From positions 69,844 to 124,639 of the forward strand of contig CAIWAN010000052.1 in NCBI GenBank assembly GCA_903910705.1: DNA of 54,796 nt. Direction: 5' to 3'. A model generated the notes under the pieces. It did no database searches. It had not been told where the DNA came from and saw nothing but the letters and a program-made list of their open reading frames with translations. Source of the stretch: an uncultured Candidatus Marinamargulisbacteria bacterium (GTDB taxonomy: Bacteria > Margulisbacteria > Riflemargulisbacteria > GWF2-35-9). Shown here one piece after another: positions 34,034-41,728 of this stretch (its first letter is position 1; each line of letters opens with the position of its first letter). Position numbers and translations under genes: made by a program.

Positions 34034-34549
34034 TTATATCGTTAAACCAACGGGCGCAATAAATGCTCGCGCCAATAGATCCTTATCCAAAAGGAACCAT
34101 CCCGCAGCTTGATTATCAACCAATTTCAAACTTTGAATAACCGCGTCTACATTGGATTCTTCTTCTACTTGCTCGGTCACAAACCATTGCAAAAACGATG
34201 TCATCGCATGATCGCGCAAATCCATTGAAAGATTCATCAACCCATTAATTAACGCGGTGATCTTGTGTTCATGGGCAAGTGCTTCTTCAAAGACGTGAAG
34301 AGGGCTCGTCCATTCAGTTGGGGGCGCATCGATCGCGGTTAGGATAATTCGAGCCGACCGAGCTGAAAGAAATGCGTAAAAGCGACGCGCATGCGTCAGC
34401 TCTTCCATCGCTTGTACCCGCATCCAATTTGCAAAACCCATTAAGTTTTTTGATTCGAAATACGAGGCCATCGAGAGGTACAAATAGGCAGAATAGAGTT
34501 CTGCATTTATCTGTTCATTGACGGTATCAATTATTTTAGGGTCGATCAT
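34034..34549 (-). CDS. ftnA: Bacterial non-haem ferritin
   Basis: The 171-aa protein aligns without gaps to the FtnA scheme. Ferroxidase ligands are E17, Y24, E50, H53, E94, Q127 and E130, and the third-site residues E49, E126 and E129 are also present. It should form the 24-subunit cytoplasmic iron store that oxidises Fe(II) with peroxide or oxygen. Beside rubrerythrin and superoxide reductase it limits free iron and so hydroxyl-radical formation. The gene begins 6 nt after the desulfoferrodoxin stop. The C-terminal 20 residues are hydrophobic and family-variable. Confidence 0.95.
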   Translation of the reverse strand: MIDPKIIDTVNEQINAELYSAYLYLSMASYFESKNLMGFANWMRVQAMEELTHARRFYAFLSARSARIILTAIDAPPTEWTSPLHVFEEALAHEHKITALINGLMNLSMDLRDHAMTSFLQWFVTEQVEEESNVDAVIQSLKLVDNQAAGWFLLDKDLLARAFIAPVGLTI

Positions 34550-34555
34550 AACGCC

Positions 34556-34933
34556 TTATGACCGCCAGAGACCATGAAGATTACAATAGGCTCTTGCCCA
34601 AATATTGGTCCCAAGGACACAAAATTCAGACTGAGGAGCATCGCCAGGCTGAAGGAATTGGACGTATGACTTTCCATCCGCGACCAACTCGATCCATTCG
34701 ATATAATGGGCCTCATCCATCGGATGCGAAACACTGCCCACTTTAACCAGATAACCCATGGCTGTTTTTTCGATCTGAGGAACATGTTTTTCATGTGAAG
34801 CATCAACCGTATTTTCAAGCACATGCGTCATAGCCTGACCACAGCACGTTAACGTCCCTCCGCCTGTATGAAGTCCCTCCACAATATTTCCGCACAATTC
34901 ACATTTATAGACCCCTAATTGCCAAGCCATCAT
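34556..34933 (-). CDS. dfx: Desulfoferrodoxin-type superoxide reductase
   Basis: The 125-aa two-domain protein has an N-terminal rubredoxin-like centre (C11, C14, C30, C31, with the adjacent cysteine pair typical of desulfoferrodoxin) and a C-terminal superoxide reductase centre. The active-site iron ligands H50, H70, H76, C117 and H120 are present, with E48 and K49 in the SHEKHVP motif. It reduces superoxide to hydrogen peroxide without making oxygen, taking electrons from rubredoxin. Two adjacent ATGs occur; AAGGAGG lies 4 nt before the first and 7 nt before the second, so the protein may start at MAWQLG. It sits 19 nt after rubrerythrin. Confidence 0.95.
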   Translation of the reverse strand: MMAWQLGVYKCELCGNIVEGLHTGGGTLTCCGQAMTHVLENTVDASHEKHVPQIEKTAMGYLVKVGSVSHPMDEAHYIEWIELVADGKSYVQFLQPGDAPQSEFCVLGTNIWARAYCNLHGLWRS

Positions 34934-34952
34934 AACCCCTCCTTTTTTATTT

Positions 34953-35528
34953 CTACCAATTCTCGGCTAACACCTCAAAATACGCTCGTGGATGACTACA
35001 TGCCGGACACGCATCTGGCGCCTCCGTCCCCTCATGTACATACCCACAGTTGATACAACTCCACTTTTGGCTCACTTTTCTTTTGAAAACATCCCCTTTC
35101 TCCATATTATGAGTCAGTGCAAGATATCGACGTTCATGTTGGCGTTCTGCTACCGCAACATGCTCAAAAGCGTGCGCAATATGCTCAAAGCCTTCCTTGT
35201 GTGCAATCGCAGCGAACTCAGGATACATCACTTCTTGCTCGTAATGCTCACCCATAGCAGCGGCTTTGAGGTTTTCAAGAGTGGTTCCCGTTTGTCCTGA
35301 AGGAAAAGCAGCCGTTATCTCGAGCTCTCCTCCTTCGAGAAAATTAAAGAACCGCTTAGCATGCTCTTTCTCTTGACTTGCCGTTTCTTCAAAAATTTGC
35401 GAGATCTGAACATAGCCTTCTTTTTTTGCGACACTCGCAAAGTAGGTATAACGATTTCGGGCTTGCGACTCTCCCGCAAACGATTTCAAAAGATTCTTTT
35501 CTGTTTCGGTACCTTTTACGCTCTTCAC
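34953..35528 (-). CDS. rbr: Rubrerythrin
   Basis: This 191-aa protein has a ferritin-like diiron domain with E20, E53, H56, E94, E97, E128 and H131, followed by a C-terminal rubredoxin domain with C158-x2-C161 and C174-x2-C177. It reduces hydrogen peroxide to water, so it removes the product of the superoxide reductase encoded next. The start is a GTG whose G-T-G-A overlaps the stop of the 88-aa gene, with AAGGAGG 6 nt upstream, which implies translational coupling. Full length for the family. Confidence 0.95.
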   Translation of the reverse strand: MKSVKGTETEKNLLKSFAGESQARNRYTYFASVAKKEGYVQISQIFEETASQEKEHAKRFFNFLEGGELEITAAFPSGQTGTTLENLKAAAMGEHYEQEVMYPEFAAIAHKEGFEHIAHAFEHVAVAERQHERRYLALTHNMEKGDVFKRKVSQKWSCINCGYVHEGTEAPDACPACSHPRAYFEVLAENW

Positions 35529-35791
35529 GATGCGCCTCCTTGGGAAACAAGTATATGAATAAGGTTCGCCAGTTGAGTTCGATCCGTTCCGTGCATTTCT
35601 TTGGCTTGGCCTACTTTCATTTTAAGCTTCAATAGTTCCTGTTCAGCGACTTTATAAACTTCAGACTTTTGAGCAATAGGGGTGACTTTAATGTCAGGGT
35701 TCTCGATGATGGGGGGAATTCCCCTCTCTTTAAAGAGCTCTTTTTGCGCTTTTTCTTCTGAATATCGCTCTAAAACAAATGAATCTACCAT
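35525..35791 (-). CDS. Unknown 88-aa charged protein leading the oxidative-stress operon
   Basis: I do not recognise this protein. It is soluble, with no signal peptide, membrane segment or cysteine. It is rich in K, E and Q, with a probable helical segment in residues 40-70 (VYKVAEQELLKLKMKVGQ). Its stop overlaps the rubrerythrin GTG by 4 nt and it sits directly behind the operon promoter, so it is probably made with the detoxification enzymes. No Shine-Dalgarno precedes the ATG, and the -10 box ends 8 bp before it. It could be a small regulator or partner protein; nothing in the sequence decides this. Confidence 0.7.
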   Translation of the reverse strand: MVDSFVLERYSEEKAQKELFKERGIPPIIENPDIKVTPIAQKSEVYKVAEQELLKLKMKVGQAKEMHGTDRTQLANLIHILVSQGGAS

Positions 35792-35799
35792 GGTTGTTG

Positions 35800-35828
35800 A
35801 TTATACCAAATTCAAGGGGGTAAACCAA
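35800..35828 (-). promoter_or_regulatory. Promoter of the oxidative-stress operon
   Basis: TTGGTT (35828-35823), an exact 17-bp spacer and a perfect TATAAT (35805-35800) end 8 bp before the ATG of the 88-aa gene. Transcription would begin at or within a base or two of the start codon. Confidence 0.7.
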
Positions 35829-35840
35829 TGTTTTCATGTT

Positions 35841-36593
35841 TTATTTGTCATTTCGCGCTTTTCGGAGAACATCGCTCGCCGTATCCGTATTGACGATCAT
35901 GATCCGATTCAGATGAAGGGAGTCTGTTGACCGGTTATTATTTTTGCCTGAAATATTAAAGGCCAATTGATATCCCGCTTTTTTTATCGCAGCAGAGCTA
36001 CGGGGTGAAATAAGTCCGAAGGGGAAGGCCATCGTTGTCACATCATGGCTAATGCGCTGTTCAATATAGGTTTTGGCCCCCTGTGTTTCCCGTTTGAGCC
36101 AGACGTCGATCTGAGCTTCTGTAGCGATCGATTTGGGCGGATAAGGCAAGTAAGGATGGTCGAACCCATGGGCACCGACCTCAACTCCTGCGCGAGAGAG
36201 AACCAAAACATCAGACCAATCCATAAACCCTCGCTTATGCCCGACACAAATTGCCGTGGGATAAATAAAGACGGTCATCGGTATCCGCATCGCCTTCAAG
36301 ATAGGCCACGCAAGCGTATAGGCATCGTGATTCCCGTCATCAAAGGTCACAAGCACAGAACCACTCGGCAAAGATGCCCCTTGCTGATAAAAACGACGGA
36401 CCGAGCCCATGGTGACAAAGGTAAAGCCAGCGCTTCTTAACGCACTCAGATGGGTCTTCAATTGTTGGCTAGAAATATTGTACGGATTTGCACGCGGATA
36501 ATCGACGTGATGATAGCACAATATCGTTAATCTTGAAGGCGCGGCCATGCTTGTGGCCACTAGGGATAGAACAAGGAATAGTCGTCTAAACAT
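35841..36593 (-). CDS. Secreted polysaccharide deacetylase (NodB domain)
   Basis: This 250-aa protein has an N-terminal signal peptide (MFRRLFLVLSLVATSMA) and a NodB fold. Motif 1 is TFDDG (83-87) with the catalytic and metal-binding aspartates. Motif 2 is H142-x3-H146, the metal-binding histidine pair. A FPFG motif follows at 189-192. The N-terminal LCYHHV block (25-30) and overall shape resemble the deacetylase domain of PgaB/IcaB-type enzymes. It probably removes N-acetyl groups from an exopolysaccharide or cell-wall glycan in the periplasm or outside. It is transcribed away from the decarboxylase gene. The exact substrate cannot be read from the sequence. Confidence 0.9.
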   Translation of the reverse strand: MFRRLFLVLSLVATSMAAPSRLTILCYHHVDYPRANPYNISSQQLKTHLSALRSAGFTFVTMGSVRRFYQQGASLPSGSVLVTFDDGNHDAYTLAWPILKAMRIPMTVFIYPTAICVGHKRGFMDWSDVLVLSRAGVEVGAHGFDHPYLPYPPKSIATEAQIDVWLKRETQGAKTYIEQRISHDVTTMAFPFGLISPRSSAAIKKAGYQLAFNISGKNNNRSTDSLHLNRIMIVNTDTASDVLRKARNDK

Positions 36594-36602
36594 TAGTCAT
36601 TT

Positions 36603-36631
36603 ATCATACCCCCTAATTAGTGGGTAGCCAA
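36603..36631 (-). promoter_or_regulatory. Promoter of the deacetylase gene
   Basis: TTGGCT (36631-36626), a 17-bp spacer and TATGAT (36608-36603) end 9 bp before the ATG at 36593. There is no Shine-Dalgarno, so the mRNA is probably leaderless or nearly so. Confidence 0.6.
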
Positions 36632-36647
36632 GCGGTTTAACTTGCCC

Positions 36648-36653
36648 TACAAT
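36648..36653 (+). promoter_or_regulatory. -10 element of the decarboxylase gene
   Basis: TACAAT ends 10 bp before the ATG at 36664. No convincing -35 and no Shine-Dalgarno are visible. The predicted leader is 0-4 nt. Confidence 0.4.
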
Positions 36654-36663
36654 ACTGCACGCC

Positions 36664-37839
36664 ATGACACCTGAACCCTATCGATTCCCTCTGAACCGAT
36701 TCATGTCCGATAAGGCCTTTAATCGTATACAGAAATTCTCAAAGAACCTTAAAACCCCGTGCTTGGTTCTTGATCTCGACATCATCAAACATAAATATAA
36801 AGAACTCAAAAAAGAACTACCCGCATCAACCATTTTCTATGCACTCAAAGCCAACCCCCATGATGAGATCGTTCTTCTGTTAAACGATCTGGGGGCTCAT
36901 TTCGACGTTGCATCCACCCATGAACTCGATCAGCTCCTTCGGCTCGGCGTTTCACCCGAACGTATCAGCTATGGGAACACCATCAAAAAACGTGATGATG
37001 TTGAGTACTTTTTTGACAAAGGCGTACGCTTATTCGTAACGGATTCTTTTGAAGACCTTCGAAATATTGCCGACAAGGCCCCTGGAGCCAATGTCTTCTT
37101 TCGGATCCTCACCGATGGGACGGGCTCTGACTGGCCGTTATCCCGCAAGTTCGGCGCCCACCCCGACGTGGTTTATTCGCTCATCCTTAAAGCAAAAGAA
37201 TGGGGGCTTAGCCCTTTTGGCATTAGCTTTCATGTGGGGTCGCAACAACGCGACATTGGTCAATGGGACGAAGCCCTTGCTCGATGCAAATACTTATTTG
37301 ATGCCGCGAGTGAAGCGGGTATACGACTGAAAATGATCAACCTAGGCGGCGGATTCCCCGCTAATTACCTTGAACAAACCAATCCTGTCATCAACTATAC
37401 CTCTGAAATTAAACGCTTTGTTGAGGAAGACTTCGCCGACGAACACCCCCTTATTTATCTTGAACCGGGACGTTCTATTGTTGGGGACGCGGGGGTATTG
37501 GTCAGCGAAATTATTCGGGTTTCAAAAAAAACAAAAAGCAGCTATCACCCTTGGGTCTTTTTGGATGTAGGCAAGTTCGGGGGGCTCATTGAAACCATTG
37601 ATGAGTCGATCCGATTCCCCATTTATGTTGATAAAGCAGGCAAGGAAGAAGAAGTCATCCTAGCGGGGCCAACCTGTGATAGCATGGATATTCTCTATGA
37701 AAAGTTTAAGTATATTGTGCCCCACTCGATTGAAGAGGGGGATCGCGTTTACATTTTAACCACAGGTGCCTACACGCAATCTTACTGTAGCATCAACTTC
37801 AACGGATTCCCCCCCATTCGGGCCTATATCATTAAATAA
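36664..37839 (+). CDS. Ornithine/lysine decarboxylase, PLP fold-type III (group IV)
   Basis: The 391-aa protein is an alanine racemase-like barrel decarboxylase. It shows the PLP lysine K62 in FYALKANP, H190 in SFHVGSQ (stacks on PLP), the glycine loop LGGGFP (227-232), the PLP-binding EPGR (267-270) and the active-site cysteine C338 in GPTCDSMD. The C-terminal FNGF (379-382) is also conserved. It makes putrescine and/or cadaverine, the first step of polyamine supply. The GPTCDS motif fits ornithine or bifunctional ornithine/lysine enzymes rather than diaminopimelate or arginine decarboxylases; the preferred substrate is not decided. No spermidine synthase lies nearby, so it acts alone here. 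Confidence 0.92.
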   Translation: MTPEPYRFPLNRFMSDKAFNRIQKFSKNLKTPCLVLDLDIIKHKYKELKKELPASTIFYALKANPHDEIVLLLNDLGAHFDVASTHELDQLLRLGVSPERISYGNTIKKRDDVEYFFDKGVRLFVTDSFEDLRNIADKAPGANVFFRILTDGTGSDWPLSRKFGAHPDVVYSLILKAKEWGLSPFGISFHVGSQQRDIGQWDEALARCKYLFDAASEAGIRLKMINLGGGFPANYLEQTNPVINYTSEIKRFVEEDFADEHPLIYLEPGRSIVGDAGVLVSEIIRVSKKTKSSYHPWVFLDVGKFGGLIETIDESIRFPIYVDKAGKEEEVILAGPTCDSMDILYEKFKYIVPHSIEEGDRVYILTTGAYTQSYCSINFNGFPPIRAYIIK

Positions 37840-37843
37840 CAAC

Positions 37844-37925
37844 AAATCCCTCCCGACCTCCCTTTACGAAAGGGAGGAGCAGCACCGTATCCCCCCTCTT
37901 TCGTAAAGAGGGGCTGGGGAGATTT
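37844..37925. repeat. MITE-like double palindrome, likely bidirectional terminator
   Basis: The 82-bp element has ends AAATC…CCC and GGGGAGATTT that are inverted relative to each other. It encloses two perfect 9-bp hairpins with 3-nt loops (CCTCCCTTT/AAAGGGAGG at 37857-37877; CCCCTCTTT/AAAGAGGGG at 37893-37913). The two hairpins are near reverse complements of each other. It fills the gap between the convergent decarboxylase and outer-membrane protein genes and probably stops transcription from both sides. Confidence 0.7.
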
Positions 37926-38509
37926 TATAGCCCGATACTGACTCCAACCCGATAGAACAATCCACTGCGATCTGAACCACTTAAATCCAATGTTCCAACA
38001 CTCGTAGCACTATCTGCCAAAGCCTTTTGAGCATCATAGATCTTCGCAAAATAACCTAACTGAACAAACCCATCAACTAACGGAAGAAAATTCTGATTAT
38101 ATTGACCAAATACTCCCGCATAAACACCCCCTGGAAGTGCAACGGCCGTTCCATCATTGGACTTTCCTGTAAGTAGATCGACCAGAACATCGCCTCCAAA
38201 TTCAAACCCAGACATGTTTACAAGAGGAATCTTAGCTTGAAAATCAAGCGCCAAGGACGAAAATTTCTTTGTTCCCGAAAAAGTCTTTCCCCCATAGGTT
38301 AAGTTCGCAACAACATCCGTCTCACCAACAGACGTAATATTGAGCACGGTAGGAATAAACGGAAATAAGGGAAAATCAACCATCGCCCCTATCCCCGACC
38401 CTTTTCCAAACCCCGTATACGTTCCGCCCACTTTTAACAACGAAAACGATGATGCCATCACACTCATCAGCACAAAACTTAGCATTGAAACCTTCAAAAC
38501 ATTTTTCAT
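37925..38509 (-). CDS. Small predicted outer-membrane beta-barrel protein
   Basis: The 194-aa protein starts with a clear signal peptide (MKNVLKVSMLSFVLMSVMASSFS). The rest is glycine- and aromatic-rich with alternating polar/hydrophobic strands (VGGTYTGFGKGSG, GGVYAGVFGQYNQNF, GLFYRVGVSIGL), as in small eight-strand barrels. It lacks the terminal phenylalanine of proteobacterial porins. I do not recognise a family. The ATG is preceded by GAGGAGG, a strong ribosome site, and a TTGACA -35, suggesting high expression. It is convergent with the decarboxylase gene. Confidence 0.7.
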   Translation of the reverse strand: MKNVLKVSMLSFVLMSVMASSFSLLKVGGTYTGFGKGSGIGAMVDFPLFPFIPTVLNITSVGETDVVANLTYGGKTFSGTKKFSSLALDFQAKIPLVNMSGFEFGGDVLVDLLTGKSNDGTAVALPGGVYAGVFGQYNQNFLPLVDGFVQLGYFAKIYDAQKALADSATSVGTLDLSGSDRSGLFYRVGVSIGL

Positions 38510-38524
38510 ACCCTACCTCCTCAC

Positions 38525-38553
38525 ATAAATTTGGAACGATTTTATTATGTCAA
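38525..38553 (-). promoter_or_regulatory. Promoter of the small outer-membrane protein gene
   Basis: A perfect TTGACA lies at 38553-38548, followed 17 bp later by a weak -10, ATTTAT (38530-38525). The leader would carry the GAGGAGG ribosome site. Confidence 0.45.
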
Positions 38554-38575
38554 ACTTTCAAGACTATATCAACTC

Positions 38576-38584
38576 TGCTACAAT
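38576..38584 (+). promoter_or_regulatory. Extended -10 promoter of the DUF1761 gene
   Basis: TG-c-TACAAT, with the hexamer at 38579-38584, gives a leader of about 25 nt that includes GGAGG (38605-38609), 6 nt before the ATG at 38616. Confidence 0.45.
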
Positions 38585-38615
38585 ACAGTCGCATTACATC
38601 CCACGGAGGTCAAAA

Positions 38616-39005
38616 ATGAACTACATTAGCTTGGTTTTGGGTCTTATCGCAATGGTGGCATTGGGGATGCTCTGGTATTCCAAATTATTATTTGGCAGGC
38701 AATGGTTGGCGCTTCAAAAGTTTGTTGACGCGAAACCAGCACCCAGCACAAAAGCCCTCGCTCTAAGTATCATAATGAATCTTATCATTACGGCAGCCGT
38801 TAACTGGTTGGTTATTCAAAACAATCTCAATCTATTGGGAGCGGTTGAATTAGCCCTTTTTATTTGGATCGGGTTTTTGGTTCCGTTTCATGCTCAAAAC
38901 ATTATTCACGGTAAGCAACCGTTCAAACTATTCGCGATTATTTCGGGGTATCAATTGGTCGGGCTATTGATCGTTAGCTTAATTAGCGCCGCATTGCTCA
39001 GATAA
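38616..39005 (+). CDS. DUF1761 family membrane protein
   Basis: The 129-aa protein starts MNYISLVLGLIAMVALGMLWYSKLLFG and matches the DUF1761 pattern, in which a first helix carrying a WYS-LLFG motif is followed by three more helices. Four membrane segments are expected (about 4-22, 50-70, 74-94, 108-127). The start at 38616 is chosen because GGAGG lies 6 nt upstream; an upstream in-frame ATG at 38547 lies before the predicted promoter. The function of DUF1761 is unknown. Confidence 0.8.
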   Translation: MNYISLVLGLIAMVALGMLWYSKLLFGRQWLALQKFVDAKPAPSTKALALSIIMNLIITAAVNWLVIQNNLNLLGAVELALFIWIGFLVPFHAQNIIHGKQPFKLFAIISGYQLVGLLIVSLISAALLR

Positions 39006-39178
39006 CACCTAATTCTGCCTCACCCAGTGCTTCGCACAGCCCTCTCACGCCCGCGGAGAGGGCCACTGCTATGAATTATGAATGTTGCGTTTTAACGTCT
39101 TTCTCCGCAAGCGGAGAAAGATGCCCGTGGTCACTGAGGCTCTCGAAGTGAAGGGCAGATAGAGGCGGCATTTCGGAC
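39006..39178. repeat. Intergenic hairpin-rich element between convergent genes
   Basis: This gap between the DUF1761 gene and glnS has no coding sequence that I can support. It holds CCCTCTC/GAGAGGG (39040-39062) and a perfect 10-bp hairpin CTTTCTCCGC/GCGGAGAAAG with a 2-nt loop (39099-39120). The G+C-rich, palindromic content differs from the flanking genes and looks like a degenerate repeat element. It may also act as a terminator. Confidence 0.5.
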
Positions 39179-40852
39179 TTAGTTTTTCTTTTCGATCTTG
39201 GCCCACGCATCTTTGAGCGTGACGGTCTGATTAAAAACAAGGTTGTCTTTTTGACTATCCTTGTCGACACAGAAATAACCTTGGCGAAGAAATTGAAAGC
39301 GTTCACCAACGGTCTTCTCCGCTAGGCTAGGCTCCGCTTTACATCCGGTTAACGTCTCAATCGATTGTGGGTTAAACCCTTCCATAAAATCGTGTCCCTC
39401 GGGCAGGTCTTCGGGGTTTTGCTTAGTAAACAGATGGTCATAGCATCGAACCTCTGCCTCTACCGCATGCTTAGCCGATACCCAATGCGAGGTCCCCAAA
39501 ATCTTACGGCCATCTTGGCTCCAGCCCCCTCGACTTTGCGGGTCATAGTTACAATGAATTGTGGCCACGTGGCCACAATCATCTTTTTCCACAGAGTGGG
39601 CAGTAATGTAGTAAGCATGTTTTAATCGGATCTCTTTGCCAATAGATAGGCGAAAATATTTAGGTGGCGGATTTTCTTTGAAATCATCGGCCTCGATATA
39701 GAGTTCTTTGCAAAAGGGGATTTGACGCTTCCCTGCTTCAGGGTCTTCAGGATTATTATCAGCTTCTAGCCATTCGACTTGGTCGTCCGGATAATTATCG
39801 ATGATCAGTTTGATCGGACGCAACACCACCATTATCCGCTGCGCAGTTTTATTAAGTTGTTCGCGGACACAAAAATGCAAAAGCTCGATATCAATGGTGC
39901 TAAACATTTTGGCCACACCGATCTTTTCGGCAAAAGCCCGAAGCGCTTCGGGGGGATATCCTCGTCGACGCATCCCAGCGATCGTCGGCATGCGGGGGTC
40001 ATCCCACCCGTTTACCGAACCGGACATGACCAATTGAAGTAATTTGCGTTTACTCATGACTGTGTAGGTTAAATTAAGTCGAGCAAACTCGATCTGCTGA
40101 GGATAGCAAGGCACAGGAATTTGACGAAGAAACCAGTCATATAAGGGACGGTGGTCCTCAAACTCTAAGGTGCAAATGGAATGGGTAATCTGTTCAAGCG
40201 CATCGTTGATACCATGCGTAAAATCGTACATCGGATAAATACACCACGTATCACCGGTTCGATGATGCGGCACTTTCATAATGCGATACATCGCAGGGTC
40301 ACGAAGATTCATATTGGGCGAAGCCATATCGATCTTGGCGCGCAAAATATGCGCTCCCTCATCAAACTCACCCTTGCGCATCCGTTCAAAGAGATCAAGA
40401 TTTTCATCTATCGACCGATCACGGTAAGGACTATTACGACCCGCCTCTGTTAAGGTTCCACGGTACGCGCGCATCTCATCGGCGCTGAGATCACAGACAT
40501 AGGCTTTGCCCTCTTTTATCATATACACAGCAAAATCATAAAGTTGCTGAAAATAATCGGACGCATAATGAAGCTCGCTCCAATCAAAACCCAACCACTT
40601 AATATCATCCATGATCGAATCCACATATTCGGTTTCTTCTTTGGATGGATTAGTATCATCAAACCGAAGATTACATTGCCCACCATATTTCTTGGATAAA
40701 CCAAAATTTAGGCAAATCGATTTGGCATGTCCAATATGAAGATAGCCATTCGGTTCGGGGGGGAATCGTGTATGAACATGTGTCCATTTCGCCGATTCAA
40801 GATCTTTTACAACGATCTCTTCGATAAAATTAGACGGTTCAGGGTAGCTCAT
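39179..40852 (-). CDS. glnS: Glutaminyl-tRNA synthetase
   Basis: The 557-aa protein is a full-length class I synthetase. The ATP-binding HIGH motif is in [15 protein letters not shown] (31-45), and the KMSKS-type loop is VMSKR (265-269), the variant used by GlnRS. FDDTNP and [10 protein letters not shown] blocks are typical of the GlnRS/GluRS family, and the C-terminal anticodon-binding beta-barrels are present. It charges tRNA-Gln directly. GlnRS has a patchy distribution in bacteria, most of which use GatCAB transamidation instead. The start codon is 7 bp after a perfect -10 box, without a clear Shine-Dalgarno. Confidence 0.96.
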   Translation of the reverse strand: MSYPEPSNFIEEIVVKDLESAKWTHVHTRFPPEPNGYLHIGHAKSICLNFGLSKKYGGQCNLRFDDTNPSKEETEYVDSIMDDIKWLGFDWSELHYASDYFQQLYDFAVYMIKEGKAYVCDLSADEMRAYRGTLTEAGRNSPYRDRSIDENLDLFERMRKGEFDEGAHILRAKIDMASPNMNLRDPAMYRIMKVPHHRTGDTWCIYPMYDFTHGINDALEQITHSICTLEFEDHRPLYDWFLRQIPVPCYPQQIEFARLNLTYTVMSKRKLLQLVMSGSVNGWDDPRMPTIAGMRRRGYPPEALRAFAEKIGVAKMFSTIDIELLHFCVREQLNKTAQRIMVVLRPIKLIIDNYPDDQVEWLEADNNPEDPEAGKRQIPFCKELYIEADDFKENPPPKYFRLSIGKEIRLKHAYYITAHSVEKDDCGHVATIHCNYDPQSRGGWSQDGRKILGTSHWVSAKHAVEAEVRCYDHLFTKQNPEDLPEGHDFMEGFNPQSIETLTGCKAEPSLAEKTVGERFQFLRQGYFCVDKDSQKDNLVFNQTVTLKDAWAKIEKKN

Positions 40853-40859
40853 AGCCCCT

Positions 40860-40867
40860 ATTATAAT
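40860..40867. promoter_or_regulatory. Palindromic -10 box shared by glnS and prmA
   Basis: ATTATAAT is its own reverse complement. It presents TATAAT to the minus strand (40865-40860, 7 bp before the glnS ATG) and to the plus strand (40862-40867, 15 bp before the prmA ATG). The two genes are only 30 bp apart, so this one site must serve both unless transcription enters from far away. No good -35 is visible either way. Confidence 0.55.
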
Positions 40868-40882
40868 GCTAGAATAGCAAAT

Positions 40883-41728
40883 ATGTCCCTTGCCGTTTCA
40901 ATTTTTGCGCATCATGAAGACGATCCTGCGATCGATTTTATCTTGTCTGAAATATTTCCGTTTCTGTTCGGTGCCGAATTTCCAATCGTGACGTCGTCAG
41001 GCCACACCCTTGTCTATCGAACCTATACAGACGATCCCGAAACAGCCCAGACCATCAAAGCCACTGCGGAGCATAGCTTACACGCTTTCAAAAACGTTCA
41101 TATCGAGATTGAAACCATCCATGATGTCGACTGGCAAACCGCTTGGCGGGAGCACTTCACCCCCTACGCGATCGGCGAGCATCTTTACGTCACCGTTCCT
41201 TGGGACAAACAAGGTGTTCCCGAAGGAAGACAGGCCATTGTTATCGATCCAGGCATGGCCTTTGGAACGGGCGGTCACCCCACAACAGAAGGGTGTCTTT
41301 TCTTTCTCGACAAAATCATTTCCTCCAACATGTCCGTTATTGACTGGGGAACGGGATCTGCGATTTTGGCTATCGCGGCGGCCAAGCTCGGTGCCACCGT
41401 TATCGCCTTTGACAATGACCCCGAAGCGATGGACCCCGCAAAAAACAATATAGCCCTTAATCATGTCGAGCAAGCGATTAGCCTATTTGTTTCCGATGGA
41501 ACCAATCTTACCGAACCGGCCGACCTCATCGTGGCCAATATTACTGCGGACATTCATGTTCAATTGATCAGCCAGTATAAACGGCTGGCAAGCCACTGGA
41601 TCCTTAGCGGAATAAGCGATTTCAGAAAAGGACAAATGGACCTCTGCCTTGGCATTGAAAACCTTGCCCCCTCCGCCGTTTGGGAAAAAGACGGTTGGTA
41701 TACGTATTATATTGAGGCTATAAAGTGA
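40883..41728 (+). CDS. prmA: Ribosomal protein L11 methyltransferase
   Basis: The protein is 281 aa from ATG 40883. This is preferred to a further upstream start because the upstream frame runs antisense through glnS. It has the PrmA N-terminal domain with [19 protein letters not shown], then a SAM-dependent methyltransferase domain with [12 protein letters not shown] and the glycine-rich SAM motif [19 protein letters not shown]. coli PrmA is 293 aa. It trimethylates amino groups of ribosomal protein L11 in the cytoplasm. Its stop overlaps the GTG start of the transporter gene by 4 nt, so the two are co-transcribed and translationally coupled. Confidence 0.93.
   Translation: MSLAVSIFAHHEDDPAIDFILSEIFPFLFGAEFPIVTSSGHTLVYRTYTDDPETAQTIKATAEHSLHAFKNVHIEIETIHDVDWQTAWREHFTPYAIGEHLYVTVPWDKQGVPEGRQAIVIDPGMAFGTGGHPTTEGCLFFLDKIISSNMSVIDWGTGSAILAIAAAKLGATVIAFDNDPEAMDPAKNNIALNHVEQAISLFVSDGTNLTEPADLIVANITADIHVQLISQYKRLASHWILSGISDFRKGQMDLCLGIENLAPSAVWEKDGWYTYYIEAIK

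Noticed and set aside
38547-38615. Earlier start for the DUF1761 gene
   Set aside because: The upstream ATG precedes the predicted extended -10 box and has no Shine-Dalgarno, while the ATG at 38616 has GGAGG at 6 nt.
40727-40882. N-terminal extension of prmA by 52 codons
   Set aside because: The extension is antisense to the conserved N-terminal part of glnS, including the HIGH motif, and is absent from the PrmA family; the ATG at 40883 gives the normal length.
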